Assembly (NCBI GenBank): GCA_026627065.1 | Contig: JAPNUO010000003.1 | Coordinates: 307,873-371,872, forward strand | DNA from: Bacillota bacterium | GTDB taxonomy: Bacteria; Bacillota; Sulfobacillia; Sulfobacillales; Sulfobacillaceae | DNA: 64,000 nt | Reading direction: 5' to 3' | Shown: piece by piece, positions 9,281 through 18,710 of the stretch | Layout: each line of letters starts with the position of its first letter | How positions within the stretch are numbered: the first letter of the stretch is position 1 | Position numbers and translations under genes: made by a program | Notes under the pieces: generated by a model | Database searches by the model: none | Seen by the model: only the letters and a program-made list of their open reading frames with translations | What the model was told of the DNA's origin: nothing

Positions 9281-9871
9281 ATGAAGCAAAAGATCTGGAT
9301 GCTGCCGGACAAAGCGGAGTTTTTGCGGCAGCGCACACACAAGCTCAAGGCGGTGGGTTCGGCATCAGACGCCCTCGTCCGCGATTTTTTTGACACCTGG
9401 GAGACTGTGGCCGCCTACGGTATCGCCGCGCCGCAAATTGGATCCTCGATTCGCGCCTTCATCTGGAAGGGCCAGGAGATGGAAGCGCCCGAAGTGATCA
9501 TCAATCCCAAGATTATTCGCTGGTACGGGGAAGTCAAGGACTACGACGGCTGCCTTTCGGTTCCCGGCTTTTACTGCCCGACGCGGCGCGCACGCGAGAT
9601 TGAACTCACAGGATGGACAGCCACCGGTCAGCCATTTCGCCGAAAATTTGTGGATTTTGATGCGCGCATCATTCAGCACGAGATTGACCATCTCGACGGC
9701 GTGCTCTTTATCGATCGCATCGACGACATTGAGGAGGGCTACAGCCTCCAAGAGGGTCCCCCCAACGAGGAAGGAGAACCCACGGTGGTGCACGTACCCG
9801 CGAGCGAAGAGCTCAAGGCGTTTGTTAAACGGTTTCAGCGGCCGATTCCCGGTCATGCATTGATATGGTGA
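9281..9871 (+). CDS. def: Peptide deformylase
   Basis: Metallohydrolase that removes the formyl group from nascent peptides, 196 residues. The three motifs are present: GIAAPQIG, DGCLS with metal ligand Cys91, and QHEIDH with His133, Glu134 and His137. Motif 1 has Ala in place of its first Gly, and motif 2 has Asp for Glu, both seen in divergent members. It sits tightly between the Toprim gene and the glcF-like gene, overlapping the latter by 7 bp. Confidence 0.9.
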   Translation: MKQKIWMLPDKAEFLRQRTHKLKAVGSASDALVRDFFDTWETVAAYGIAAPQIGSSIRAFIWKGQEMEAPEVIINPKIIRWYGEVKDYDGCLSVPGFYCPTRRAREIELTGWTATGQPFRRKFVDFDARIIQHEIDHLDGVLFIDRIDDIEEGYSLQEGPPNEEGEPTVVHVPASEELKAFVKRFQRPIPGHALIW

Positions 9872-11130
9872 GCGACATGGCGGAACTGTGGATGGAAAAG
9901 GCGCTGGCCGAGATTCACCACTGCAACAAGTGCGGATTTTGCCTGCCTGCCTGTCCCACCTACCGGTTGACCGGCAATGAGGTGGATTCGCCCCGCGGTC
10001 GCATTGCTTTGGTGGAAGGCGTGCTAAACAACGAGATTGCCGCCGACGAGGGATTGTCCGCCAGTTTGTCGTACTGCCTTGGCTGCCGCGCGTGCGAGAC
10101 CGCCTGCCCTTCCGGCGTACAGTATCACCGGGTCTTAGAGGCGGGCAAAAAGGTCCTGGATCGCACGAAGCCGGGCCACCGGCAGTTGACCTGGGTTCCG
10201 CGGACGCTCTTGAAGTTGACCCGCCAGCCCAAGCGCTTAAAGCGTCTAGCGGCTTTGGGCCGGAGGACGGCGCACTGGCCGTTGCCTTCGCGCTTGAAGG
10301 CGTTAGCGCCCATGCTCGACTACCGGGAAGAGAGCATTCAGCCGGTGCCGCCGGCGCCGCAGTCGGCCCCGCCAGCGTTCTTTTTTCACGGGTGCGTTCA
10401 GGAAGCCCTCTTTCACGACGCCAACGACGCAGCCAAAGCACTGTTGTCGGCTGCCGGCTACCGCGTTGAGGATCCGCCGCAGCAAGCTTGCTGCGGGGCG
10501 CTGCTCTGGCACGCCGGGCGCGAGGAGGAGGCCCGCGACCTCGCCCGGCGGAACATTGTCGCCTTCGAACAGGGCGCGGCGCCGGTTGTCAACACCGCCG
10601 GCGGGTGCGGCGCCATGCTGAAAAGCTACCCCGAGCTCTTCGACGAGGATCCCGCCTGGCGGGAGCGGGCCGAGCGGTTCGCAGCGCGCGTCAGCGACTG
10701 GCTGAGCCTATTAGAGGCGGCGCCCCATCGCCTGGAGTACCAAGGGACGGGCGAGCGGGTGGTGCTGCAAAACTCGTGCCATCTGGTGAACGTGGAAGGC
10801 GGCGGGGAGCGGCCAGGCCAGATGCTGGGGGCCGTGGCCGGCGACACTTATGTGCCCTTGGCCGGGCAGGACCGGTGCTGCGGGTCGGCAGGGATCTACA
10901 ACATTCAGCATCCCGAGTGGGCGCTTCAGTTGCTGGATCAAAAAATGGACGAAGTGGCCCAAGCGCAACCCACGCGCGTGGTGGTGGTCAACCCCGGATG
11001 CGCCCTGCAGATGACGCTCGGGGTGAAGCGAAGCCACCTCAACGCGGAGGTCGAGCATTTGGCGCGCTATTTATACCGCGCCTTCCTCCGGGCTCAGGGA
11101 CAAACCGAGCGCGGCCACCAGGTCGGTTAA
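9865..11130 (+). CDS. glcF: Glycolate oxidase-type iron-sulfur subunit (GlcF-like)
   Basis: Membrane-associated Fe-S electron-transfer subunit, 421 residues. The N-terminus carries two 4Fe-4S motifs, CNKCGFCLPACP and CLGCRACETACPSG. The C-terminal half has two CCG domains (ACCGALLWHAG and CCGSAGIYNI). This arrangement fits GlcF or a lactate/glycolate oxidase partner; no FAD subunit (GlcD/GlcE) lies nearby. ATG 9865 overlaps def; ATG 9877 is an alternative. Its 3' end overlaps the convergent DapA-like gene by 60 bp. Confidence 0.85.
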   Translation: MVSDMAELWMEKALAEIHHCNKCGFCLPACPTYRLTGNEVDSPRGRIALVEGVLNNEIAADEGLSASLSYCLGCRACETACPSGVQYHRVLEAGKKVLDRTKPGHRQLTWVPRTLLKLTRQPKRLKRLAALGRRTAHWPLPSRLKALAPMLDYREESIQPVPPAPQSAPPAFFFHGCVQEALFHDANDAAKALLSAAGYRVEDPPQQACCGALLWHAGREEEARDLARRNIVAFEQGAAPVVNTAGGCGAMLKSYPELFDEDPAWRERAERFAARVSDWLSLLEAAPHRLEYQGTGERVVLQNSCHLVNVEGGGERPGQMLGAVAGDTYVPLAGQDRCCGSAGIYNIQHPEWALQLLDQKMDEVAQAQPTRVVVVNPGCALQMTLGVKRSHLNAEVEHLARYLYRAFLRAQGQTERGHQVG

Positions 11131-11976
11131 GTCGCCTTCCACCAGGGCGTCCACCGCGGTTGCGGGCGCGCGCACGGTGGGCGCGGCAAGGAGACCGCGT
11201 TGGTAAAAGAGGGCTTTGCGGAGGGCGATGCCTCGGACCCCGAGTTGCGCCTCGTACCGGATGAGCGGAAGGTAGCGGTAAAAGTGGCGGCGGGCGTCAT
11301 CGACGCGGCCGGCCCGAAAGTGGGCAATCACCTGGGCTAAAATGTCCGGGTAGCTGAACCCGGTCATGGTGCCGGAGGCGCCGTGCTGGAGCTCTTCGAA
11401 CAAATAGAGGCCGCCCAGACCCCCAAAGAGCTGAAGGTCTGGCAGCGCTTCGCGCAGGCGGTGAATTTTTGCCGCCGTGGGCACGTCTTCGATTTTGACG
11501 GCGACGAGCGTGGGGATGGTGTGGGCCAGCTGTTCGATCAGGCCCACGGAAAGCTTCACGCCGGTGGTCACCGGCTCGTCTTGAAGAATCCAGGGCAGGG
11601 ACGTCGCCTCTGCCACGCGTTGAAAGTGCACGAGGAGCGCCTCGGGTTCGGTGACTTGGGGCGGCGGGGCGACCATGAGAAATTGGGCCCCAAGGTGCGC
11701 CGCTTCGCGCGCGCGCTGGATGCTGACTTCGGTGGCGGCAGCGGAGACGGTCGCCGCGACCGGCAGCGCCCCCTGGAGGGCCGCTGCGTAGGCCTCAATC
11801 ACGGCAGCGCGCTCGCGGTCGGACAAGGCGTGGGCCTCGCCCATGATGCCGAGGACAATCACCGCCTGAGCGCCCTGGCGTTGGTAGAAGCGGGCCAACA
11901 GACCGATGCTGGCGAGGTCCAGGGAACCATCGGGATGGAAGGGCGTGAGCGCGATGGGAATCATGTCCGAGAGCAC
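11071..11976 (-). CDS. Dihydrodipicolinate synthase/N-acetylneuraminate lyase family aldolase
   Basis: Class I aldolase of the DapA/NanA family, 301 residues. GTG 11976 has GAGG 8 nt upstream; ATG 11964 is also possible. Visible are the N-terminal MIPIALTPFHPDGSLD strand, LGIMGEAHALSDRER in place of the usual GTTGE loop, and the Schiff-base Lys in LVAVKIEDVP. The changed substrate loop argues against true dihydrodipicolinate synthase and for a sugar-acid or other 2-oxo acid aldolase. Confidence 0.8.
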   Translation of the reverse strand: MLSDMIPIALTPFHPDGSLDLASIGLLARFYQRQGAQAVIVLGIMGEAHALSDRERAAVIEAYAAALQGALPVAATVSAAATEVSIQRAREAAHLGAQFLMVAPPPQVTEPEALLVHFQRVAEATSLPWILQDEPVTTGVKLSVGLIEQLAHTIPTLVAVKIEDVPTAAKIHRLREALPDLQLFGGLGGLYLFEELQHGASGTMTGFSYPDILAQVIAHFRAGRVDDARRHFYRYLPLIRYEAQLGVRGIALRKALFYQRGLLAAPTVRAPATAVDALVEGDLTDLVAALGLSLSPEEGAV

Positions 11977-12059
11977 AAAGGATCCCTCACTTCTTTTTCG
12001 GGGTTTACCGCCATGGTAACATAGGCGACGTCGGATTTGTGGGCAAGGAGGAAACGCCA

Positions 12060-12542
12060 ATGAAACCGCCATCCCCCAAGGGCAAGCGCGTGGAATGCCA
12101 GGACCTCTCCGGTCGCGTGGCGATCTACGAGGCCGAGGCTGTGACATTTCGCCCGGCGGCCTATGGCATCCTGGTGCAGGAGGGCGCCGTGCTCTTGGCC
12201 CGCTCGCGCTTTACCGGGCTGTGGGATTTTCCGGGAGGCGGGGTGGAGCCGTTTGAACCGCTTGCCGAGGGCATGGCCCGCGAGTTTCAGGAAGAGACGG
12301 GCCTGCGGGTCGCGGCCGAGGCTTTGGTCTATGTGGCCGAAGGGTTTATTGCCATGTTTGGACGTCCCTATCACTCCCTGCGCTTCTACTATCGCTGCCG
12401 CTTGGCGGAGGCGGGCGGCGATGGCATCGCGCCGGAGCTGAGCGAAATTGACGAGCTGCGCTGGTGGCCGCTGACGGAGATCCCGCGCGACGCCATGCAC
12501 GTGCACGACCTCACCGCGTTCGAGCGGACGATGAGTTCCTGA
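12060..12542 (+). CDS. Nudix hydrolase
   Basis: A 160-residue Nudix-family pyrophosphohydrolase. ATG 12060 follows AAGGAGG. The full Nudix box GGGVEPFEPLAEGMAREFQE, continuing into ETGL, gives the metal-binding REFQEE core. The substrate is not evident; the acidic C-terminal segment SEIDELRWWPLTEIP is common in MutT/NudG-like members. It stands divergent from the aldolase gene and upstream of the VIT transporter. Confidence 0.85.
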   Translation: MKPPSPKGKRVECQDLSGRVAIYEAEAVTFRPAAYGILVQEGAVLLARSRFTGLWDFPGGGVEPFEPLAEGMAREFQEETGLRVAAEALVYVAEGFIAMFGRPYHSLRFYYRCRLAEAGGDGIAPELSEIDELRWWPLTEIPRDAMHVHDLTAFERTMSS

Positions 12543-12598
12543 ACCTGGATCTCTTAAGGCGCGGTCCCGAGGGGCAGACTAGCCTCGGGGGTGTCGTC

Positions 12599-13354
12599 AT
12601 GTCGTCTGTTCGCGCTGGGCGTCGGAGCGGGTTTCGGCGAGTTCGCGCGCGTGCCCAGGCGGCGCCGCCGCCAAAGCCGAGCCACAGCGGACTCATCCGC
12701 GAAGCCATTTTCGGCATTAACGACGGGTTGGTTGCCACCATTGGGCTGGTATCGGGCGAAGCGCTGTCGCGTCAAGCCCACGGTTCCATTGTGATTGCCG
12801 GCTGTTCCGCGGTGGGCGCCGCCATCGTGTCCATGGCGGTGGGATCGTTTCTCGCCACCGCCTCCGAGAATGATTTCATACGCAAGGAAATCGCGGACCA
12901 GGCTCAGGCCATCCAAGAGCACCCCGAGCGCGAGCGCCGCCACGTGGCCCGGCTGCTGGACGAGATGGGCGTGCCCGACGAGGCGGTGCCGGTGCTCACC
13001 CGGCGCATCGTTCGCCACCGGCCCCGTTGGCTCAAATTCATGGCCCGCGAACACTTAGGGATCCACGAAAACCGCACCGAATCGCCTATCACCAACGCGC
13101 TGGTCATGGGATTCGCCGTCCTGGCGGGTTCGTTGCCGCCGCTGTTGCCCTACCTCCTGCCTCTTCCCTTGGCGTTGGCGCGCAACCTCAGCTGGGCGTT
13201 CTCCCTGGGAGCAGCCTTCGCCTTGGGGGCCGTCAAAGGTCGGTTAACCCGTACCTCTCTCCTCAAAAATGCGCTATCATTCGGAGTGCTGGTCTCTTTG
13301 TCGGCTGCTGTCGGCGCCGGTATCGGCGTGATTTTTGGGGCCGTTGGCGCTTAG
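12599..13354 (+). CDS. VIT1/CCC1-family iron/manganese transporter
   Basis: Integral membrane protein, 251 residues. The family signature is present: REAIFGINDGLVATIGLVSG in the first membrane helix, then SMAVGSFLATASENDF and a cytosolic metal-binding helical region rich in Glu and His (about residues 95-140), followed by three more hydrophobic helices. It likely moves Fe2+ or Mn2+ out of the cytosol. ATG 12599 is chosen by position; the basic N-terminal tail of about 25 residues is poorly conserved and the start could lie later. Confidence 0.85.
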   Translation: MSSVRAGRRSGFRRVRARAQAAPPPKPSHSGLIREAIFGINDGLVATIGLVSGEALSRQAHGSIVIAGCSAVGAAIVSMAVGSFLATASENDFIRKEIADQAQAIQEHPERERRHVARLLDEMGVPDEAVPVLTRRIVRHRPRWLKFMAREHLGIHENRTESPITNALVMGFAVLAGSLPPLLPYLLPLPLALARNLSWAFSLGAAFALGAVKGRLTRTSLLKNALSFGVLVSLSAAVGAGIGVIFGAVGA

Positions 13355-13508
13355 GTGGATGACGCCGTCATAGGCTAAGTCAAGACCGTTTCCACTGCCT
13401 ATACCCTTCCAGGGGACGAGCCGCGCGCGAAGAAATGCAGTATTGGCGCGCTTTTCGGGCATCTTCAGGAAACGTTAAGGTTGGGTTCAGGCTCGGTTTA
13501 TGTGTTCT

Positions 13509-13517
13509 TGGTATGAT
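13509..13517 (+). promoter_or_regulatory. Candidate extended -10 promoter for the MFS gene
   Basis: TGGTATGAT, an extended -10 element, lies about 50 bp upstream of the MFS start at 13570. No good -35 is present. A 10-bp palindrome TCGATATCGA follows at 13523-13532 and could be an operator. The rest of 13355-13569 shows nothing else I can support. Confidence 0.35.
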
Positions 13518-13569
13518 TACACTCGATATCGACAACGCAATAGGACGGTGTCACCCTGTGGAGAAGCGA

Positions 13570-14889
13570 ATGTGGGGCATTACCCGGTCGCAGGCGCTTT
13601 GGCTCGTATTGGCGGCGGTCGCCTGGTTCATTGAATCGTATGACATCGGTCTGGTCAGTGTGGTGCTGCTGCCGTTCAAGACGCTGTTTCACCTGACGGG
13701 ATCGGACACCGGCCTATTGGTTGCGTCGGCCACGGTCGGCATTGTGGTAGGCGTCGTGCCTTCTGGGTATTTGGCCGATCGGCTGGGGCGCAAGCGCCTC
13801 TTGGTGCTCGCCCTGGTGTGGTACTCGCTGCTGACGGCGGCCACGGGATTGGCCCCGGGTTGGCATGCCGTCCTCGTCTTGCGGTTTTTGGCGGGTCTAG
13901 GGCTGGGAGCCATGTTTCCGCTTCCCTATACGCTTTTGGCTGAACTCAGCCCCAAGCACGTGAGAGGGCGGGTGGCCGGCATCCTGGACGCATTTTTGTC
14001 CGTGGGCTATTTTGCCGCCCCGTTGGTGGGGGGCGTGGTTTTAGCGCACGCAGGGCTGGTGAGCGGGTGGCGGATCCTGTTTTTCCTCGGCGGCTTTGGC
14101 GTGGTGTATGCCGTCATTCTGGCCCGGTGGCTTCCGGAGTCTCCGCGTTGGCTCTTGGCTGAAGGGCGCGAGGCCGAGGCGATCCAGGTGATGAGCCGGA
14201 TGGGCCGGGAGGCGCGCGAGGAGATCCTCGACCAACGCATCGACGCCCGGCCGCGGGCACCGCTGGGGGTGATTTGGTCCAAGCCCTACCGCCGGAGAAC
14301 ATTGATGCTCTGGGTGGCGTTTCCCAGCATTCTCTTTGTCTTTTACGCGATTATGAACTTTATGCCGACCATCTTGGTGAAAGAACATTTGCGGAGCACC
14401 GTCGCGCTGGAGTTTGCCGCCTTAATCATGGCAGCGTCGATCCCCGGCAAGTTCGTGGAGGCGTGGCTAGTGGAAAAGGTGGGGCGCAAGGCGGTGATCA
14501 TTAGCTTTACGCTTCTGGCGGCAGTCGCGGCGCTGTGTTTCCCGGCGGTTCGCTCCTCGGCCGGCTTGGTGGCCGTGGGGATGGGATTGGCATTTTTCGG
14601 GGTCTCCGTGGATCCCGCCATCAAAATTTTTTCCGCCGAGCAGTATCCGACCGCCATCCGCGGGACGGGCGTAGGATTGACGGAGGGCGTGGGGCGCTTG
14701 TTAGGGGGAGCCCTGGCTCCCTATATCATGGCGCTCATGTTATCATCAAGTGGGATTCGCGGAAGTTTTGTGTTTATCGCAGCGGTGGCTGTGGTGGGCG
14801 CCTTGGCGGTTCTAGCCCTGGGACGGGAGACGGGGGGCTTGGTTTTGGAGGAACGGGTGCGCGCGCCCCACGCGGTCAAGGCGCTCTAG
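13570..14889 (+). CDS. MFS transporter (sugar-porter/organic-acid type)
   Basis: Twelve-helix major facilitator, 439 residues. ATG 13570 follows GTGGAGAAG. Motif A appears as GYLADRLGRKRLL between helices 2 and 3, with a related VEKVGRKAV in the second half, and PESPRWLL occurs before the central loop, as in sugar porters and aromatic-acid/H+ symporters. The acidic ESYD in helix 1 suggests proton coupling. Twenty bases downstream lies an acyl-CoA synthetase, so a carboxylate substrate is a reasonable inference. Confidence 0.8.
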   Translation: MWGITRSQALWLVLAAVAWFIESYDIGLVSVVLLPFKTLFHLTGSDTGLLVASATVGIVVGVVPSGYLADRLGRKRLLVLALVWYSLLTAATGLAPGWHAVLVLRFLAGLGLGAMFPLPYTLLAELSPKHVRGRVAGILDAFLSVGYFAAPLVGGVVLAHAGLVSGWRILFFLGGFGVVYAVILARWLPESPRWLLAEGREAEAIQVMSRMGREAREEILDQRIDARPRAPLGVIWSKPYRRRTLMLWVAFPSILFVFYAIMNFMPTILVKEHLRSTVALEFAALIMAASIPGKFVEAWLVEKVGRKAVIISFTLLAAVAALCFPAVRSSAGLVAVGMGLAFFGVSVDPAIKIFSAEQYPTAIRGTGVGLTEGVGRLLGGALAPYIMALMLSSSGIRGSFVFIAAVAVVGALAVLALGRETGGLVLEERVRAPHAVKAL

Positions 14890-14908
14890 TCACGCAAGGG
14901 GGGATACG

Positions 14909-16333
14909 ATGGCTCGGCCGACGATGATGGACATTTTGCAGGAGCGCAAATCCGAGCGTGACTACCTGTTGACCACCAACGGCTCGGTGTGGACGTATCA
15001 GACGCTTTACGAGGAGGTGCGCCGGCGATCTCAGGCGCTCAAAGAGTGGGGCATTAAGAAGGGCTACCGGATTGGGCTGAAGATCAAAGACCCCGGCGAG
15101 TTTATCCTCTGGTTCTTGACGGTGCTGGTGGAAGAGGCGGTGGCGGTGCCCATCAACCCCAGCGCGCCGGCGGACGATGTCCAGCGCACGCTGGACAAAA
15201 GTGGGAGCACCCACTTTTTTGACGGAGAGCATCCGCCGACGGCGTTGGTCGCGGCGCCGTTGGTGTTGAAGCCGCGGCAGCGGGGAGCCGGCGTGATCCT
15301 CTTAACTTCCGGGTCGACCGGGGATCCCAAACCGGTGGGCCTGTCGCTCGATGCCTTGTGGCACACCGCCGGTCAAGTCGTGCAAGCCCATCGCCTGACG
15401 CCTGAGGACCGGGGTTTTTCACCGCTGCCCTTGTTTCACATTAATGCCTTGGTCGTGGCGGTGCTGGGAAGTTTGGCAGCGCATAGCGCGATTGTGATTG
15501 CCGACGGGTTTCACGCGTCGGAGTTTTGGGAGACGGTCGACCGCTACCAGGTGACCTGGATTAATGCGGTGCCGTCCATTTTGATGGTGTTGAGCCAGCG
15601 GCCGGAAGGGCCGCGCCATCCCGAGCGCATCCGCTTCATTCGCTCGGCGTCCGCCCCTTTGCCCCGTGCCACCAAGGAGCGCATTGAGGCGCGTTTCGGC
15701 ATTGGCGTGGTAGAAACCTACGGCATGACGGAAGCGGGAAGCCAAATTACGGCCAATCCCTTGCCGGGCGAAGGGGGCAAAGCCGGATCGGTGGGTATCC
15801 CGCGAGGCGTGGAGATCCGCGTGGTGGACGAGGAAGGGCGCGAACTGCCCCGAGGGTCCCGGGGGGTAGTGGAAATTCGCGGCCCAGGCGTCATCGATCC
15901 GCGGTGGGGGCCAAATCAATGGGCCCGCAGCGTGATGCACGAGGGGTGGTATCCCACTGGGGATTTGGGCTACCTCGACGAGGACGGGTATTTGTTCCTC
16001 GACGGGCGCAGTCGCGACATAATCAACCGCGGGGGCGAAAAGATCTTTCCGCGGGAAGTGGAAGAGTGGCTCTTGCGCCATCCGGAGGTAGCGGACTGCG
16101 CGGTCGTGGGGCGGCCGCATCCCATCCTGGGGGAAGAGCCGGTCGCCTTTGTCGTGGCTCGCGACGAAAACGCCCTGACGATTGACGGCCTGGACGAATG
16201 GGCTGAGAAAGGACTCGCGCGGTTTAAGCGGCCGGCAGCGTACTTTGTGGTGAAAAGCTTGCCCAAGGGCAGCACCGGCAAAATTGCGCGCCAGGATTTG
16301 CGCCAGCGGGTGCGCGAAGGGAGCGCCTGGTAG
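14909..16333 (+). CDS. AMP-dependent acyl-CoA synthetase
   Basis: Adenylate-forming enzyme, 474 residues, starting at ATG 14909 after AAGGGGGG. It shows LLTSGSTGDPKPV (A3), YGMTEAG (A5), PTGDLGYLDEDGYL (A7), GRSRDIINRGGEKIFP (A8) and the terminal Lys in PKGSTGKIAR (A10). It resembles medium/short-chain acyl-CoA or oxalyl/malonyl-type ligases. It sits between an MFS transporter and an acyltransferase with 1-base spacing to the latter, so the three are probably one transcription unit. Confidence 0.8.
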   Translation: MARPTMMDILQERKSERDYLLTTNGSVWTYQTLYEEVRRRSQALKEWGIKKGYRIGLKIKDPGEFILWFLTVLVEEAVAVPINPSAPADDVQRTLDKSGSTHFFDGEHPPTALVAAPLVLKPRQRGAGVILLTSGSTGDPKPVGLSLDALWHTAGQVVQAHRLTPEDRGFSPLPLFHINALVVAVLGSLAAHSAIVIADGFHASEFWETVDRYQVTWINAVPSILMVLSQRPEGPRHPERIRFIRSASAPLPRATKERIEARFGIGVVETYGMTEAGSQITANPLPGEGGKAGSVGIPRGVEIRVVDEEGRELPRGSRGVVEIRGPGVIDPRWGPNQWARSVMHEGWYPTGDLGYLDEDGYLFLDGRSRDIINRGGEKIFPREVEEWLLRHPEVADCAVVGRPHPILGEEPVAFVVARDENALTIDGLDEWAEKGLARFKRPAAYFVVKSLPKGSTGKIARQDLRQRVREGSAW

Positions 16334-16334
16334 C

Positions 16335-17507
16335 ATGGCGGAAAAGAAAAGCTACGTCGAGGCGGCGGACTTTGTGCGGGCCGTCACCATCGTCTCGGTG
16401 GTGGCGGTGCATTCCACCTGGTATATGGCCAACGGCGGCAACTGGGTGTCGTCGGGGGCGGTGTTGTCGCTGTTGCACTTCACCCGGGAGTCGTTTATGG
16501 CCCTCACCGGGTTCGTCCTGACGTACTCCCTGTTCGGGCGCCGATTGAACTGGTGGCAGGTGTGGAAGCGGCGGTATAAGCTCGTTCTTTTTCCCTACAT
16601 GATTTGGAGCGCGGCTTACATGGTCGCGTTTGGGTCCTATGCTAGCATTGGCGTCTTTTTCGTGACGTACGGCCGCAACTTGCTGGACGGCGGGGCCTGG
16701 TTCCACCTCTATTATCTTCTCATCACCATGCAGTTTTACCTGATTCTCCCCCTGTTTCTGGCGCTGATGAAGGTGGCCAAGAAGCACCCCTGGTCGGTGA
16801 TCATCGGGGCCTTGGTATTTCAGCTGGCGCTCTTTACCTACGACCAATACTTCCGCGGGCCTCACCCTACCGGCATCAACGCCTACATTGGCGACGAAGT
16901 GTGGACATATACCGTGTACTTTGTGATTGGCGGCGTGGCTGCGCTGTACTGGCCGCAAATTCGCGAGTGGCTGAAGACCCACATGGCGCTGGTGCTGAAG
17001 CTGAGCGCCGCGACGGCTGCCTTGATGCTGACGGAATTCTTTCTTCAAACGTACGTGGGGCACAACATGACCATGGCGGATTCGGTGCTGCAGCCGGCTA
17101 TGGTGCCCTGGGCGATCATGACCATTGTGCTGCTGGCGGCCATTGGGGTCCGCTACGAAGCGGCGCGCCAAGCCCATCCGGGGCGCTGGGGCTTGGTGAA
17201 GACCATTGCCGATGTCAGCTTCGGCATTTATCTCGTGCATCCCATGCTGCTCCAGTATTGGACGGGGATTTTGGCGGCTTTGGGCTGGTATCACCCGTCG
17301 TTTTGGCTGGACGGTCTGACAGAGGTGCTGCTGGTGGCCGCGTCGACCGTGCTCATGTTGCTGATTGGACGGACGCCGTTCAGCCCCTGGGTTATTGGCC
17401 GCGCCTCGCGCCAAGCGCGCCGTCCGGGTTCTGTGGTGGTTCCGGCGGTGGTGGCGTCTTCGGCCCAGGACAGCAACGGCGGTGTGTCGCGCGTGCAGGA
17501 ATCCTAG
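16335..17507 (+). CDS. Membrane acyltransferase (acyltransferase 3 family)
   Basis: A 390-residue integral membrane O-acyltransferase with about ten hydrophobic helices. ATG 16335 is one base after the preceding stop. The family signature is present: the conserved Arg and His in DFVRAVTIVSVVAVHSTW, and a later FGIYLVHPMLL. It would transfer an acyl group to a surface polysaccharide or lipid. The tight link to an acyl-CoA synthetase suggests that enzyme may supply the donor, which is inference. Confidence 0.8.
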   Translation: MAEKKSYVEAADFVRAVTIVSVVAVHSTWYMANGGNWVSSGAVLSLLHFTRESFMALTGFVLTYSLFGRRLNWWQVWKRRYKLVLFPYMIWSAAYMVAFGSYASIGVFFVTYGRNLLDGGAWFHLYYLLITMQFYLILPLFLALMKVAKKHPWSVIIGALVFQLALFTYDQYFRGPHPTGINAYIGDEVWTYTVYFVIGGVAALYWPQIREWLKTHMALVLKLSAATAALMLTEFFLQTYVGHNMTMADSVLQPAMVPWAIMTIVLLAAIGVRYEAARQAHPGRWGLVKTIADVSFGIYLVHPMLLQYWTGILAALGWYHPSFWLDGLTEVLLVAASTVLMLLIGRTPFSPWVIGRASRQARRPGSVVVPAVVASSAQDSNGGVSRVQES

Positions 17508-17583
17508 GTCTTGCCTGGCGCAAGCGCGTGCGGCTTGAGCGCGAACGTAACCTGTCGCGAGCGTTGCGTTCACGGGTTCCCCG

Positions 17584-18192
17584 TCACAAAATGGACAAAA
17601 GGATGAGGATGAGCCACACGGAAATGAGGCTCGTGAGGGCGGCCAGGGCGGCGGCTCCCCCCGGAGCCCGGAGATCTCTTCGCAGGGCGACGCCCACCAA
17701 CACAAAGAAGGCAATGAAGGCGGCTTCGTAGGGGAGGGAGTGCGCCCACGGAATCAGGCGGATGAGGTTGACCAGCACAAGCCATCCGGAGAGGACGATC
17801 ATCGAGCGTTTGATGCCGTCGACGGAACTCTGGTACACGCGGAACTGTCTCAGCACCCAGTCGGCAATCCAGGGCACCACATAGTAGGCCAGGAAAAAGA
17901 GGAAGAAGGCGTTGACAAAAACCTCTAACAGCGTGAGAAAGTGAAAACCCTCTTCCAGCGCAATGCCCAGCGTGGTCGCTATGCCGGCCAGGAGCGAATT
18001 GCCCCACAGCATGCGCTCTGTCCAGAGCAGCCGCCCCGGCCCTTGAAAGGGGTGGGCCAAAAACTGCCGCCAGTAGACTTGCACCTCGTCCCATTCGCCT
18101 GCCCGCGCCGACGCGGGGCGTTTGGGAGCAGATTTTTTGGCGCGCCGCTCGCGCTTTCGCGCCTGGAACGAGATGGGCTGTTTTTTGTTCAT
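17584..18192 (-). CDS. Membrane protein of unknown function (possibly Yip1-like)
   Basis: A 202-residue protein with a basic cytoplasmic N-terminus (about 40 residues, many Lys/Arg) followed by five hydrophobic stretches. ATG 18192 follows GGGTGAGG. The layout and the FQGPGRLLWTER segment before the first helix resemble small Yip1-domain proteins, but I would not assign the family firmly. It is divergent from the CoA-binding protein gene. Confidence 0.6.
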   Translation of the reverse strand: MNKKQPISFQARKRERRAKKSAPKRPASARAGEWDEVQVYWRQFLAHPFQGPGRLLWTERMLWGNSLLAGIATTLGIALEEGFHFLTLLEVFVNAFFLFFLAYYVVPWIADWVLRQFRVYQSSVDGIKRSMIVLSGWLVLVNLIRLIPWAHSLPYEAAFIAFFVLVGVALRRDLRAPGGAAALAALTSLISVWLILILLSIL

Positions 18193-18305
18193 CGCGACCT
18201 CACCCGGACCTATTATACCGCGCCCAGGCCGGCGGTCGAAAGCCCGGACGCCATGACAGGCAGTGGCCCGTCTCGCTATACTAAAGAAAAATAGGAGGCT
18301 CGACA

Positions 18306-18710
18306 TTGAGCGCATCGATCGAGGAGATTCTCCAGCGTTCCCGCACGATTGCTGTCGTGGGCCTGTCGCCCAAAAGCGACCGCCCCAGTTATCGCGTGGC
18401 GCAGTACCTGCAGCAGCACGGCTATCGCATCATTCCCGTGCACCCGAAGGCGGACGTCATTTTGGGGGAGAAGGTGTACGCGCGGCTAGAAGAGATTCCC
18501 GAACCCATCGACATTGTGGACGTCTTCCGGCGGCCGGAGGAAACTCCTGCGGTGGCGGAGGCCGCCGTGCGCGTCGGCGCCAAGGTGCTCTGGCTGCAAC
18601 TCGGCATTGAGAATGAGGAGGCGCTGGCCATTGCGCGCCGGGGGGGCCTCGAGGCCATCCAAAACCGCTGCCTAAAAATTGAGCATGAATTGCGCTTCGG
18701 GAGGTCATGA
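18306..18710 (+). CDS. CoA-binding domain protein (YccU-like)
   Basis: A 134-residue single Rossmann-fold CoA-binding protein. The start is TTG 18306 with AGGAGG about 8 nt upstream. TIAVVGLSPKSDRPSY is the nucleotide-binding loop and YRIIPVHPKAD with VYARLEEIPEPIDIVDVFR follows the family pattern. It probably binds CoA or acyl-CoA in the cytosol; the physiological role is not established. It overlaps the YajQ-like gene by 4 bp. Confidence 0.8.
   Translation: MSASIEEILQRSRTIAVVGLSPKSDRPSYRVAQYLQQHGYRIIPVHPKADVILGEKVYARLEEIPEPIDIVDVFRRPEETPAVAEAAVRVGAKVLWLQLGIENEEALAIARRGGLEAIQNRCLKIEHELRFGRS

Noticed and set aside
9365..10441. Long minus-strand frame opposite def and glcF
   Set aside because: Antisense shadow of two well-supported genes.
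16224..17714. Long minus-strand frame opposite the acyltransferase
   Set aside because: His/Gln/Arg-rich composition typical of an antisense frame; no ribosome binding site or known motif.
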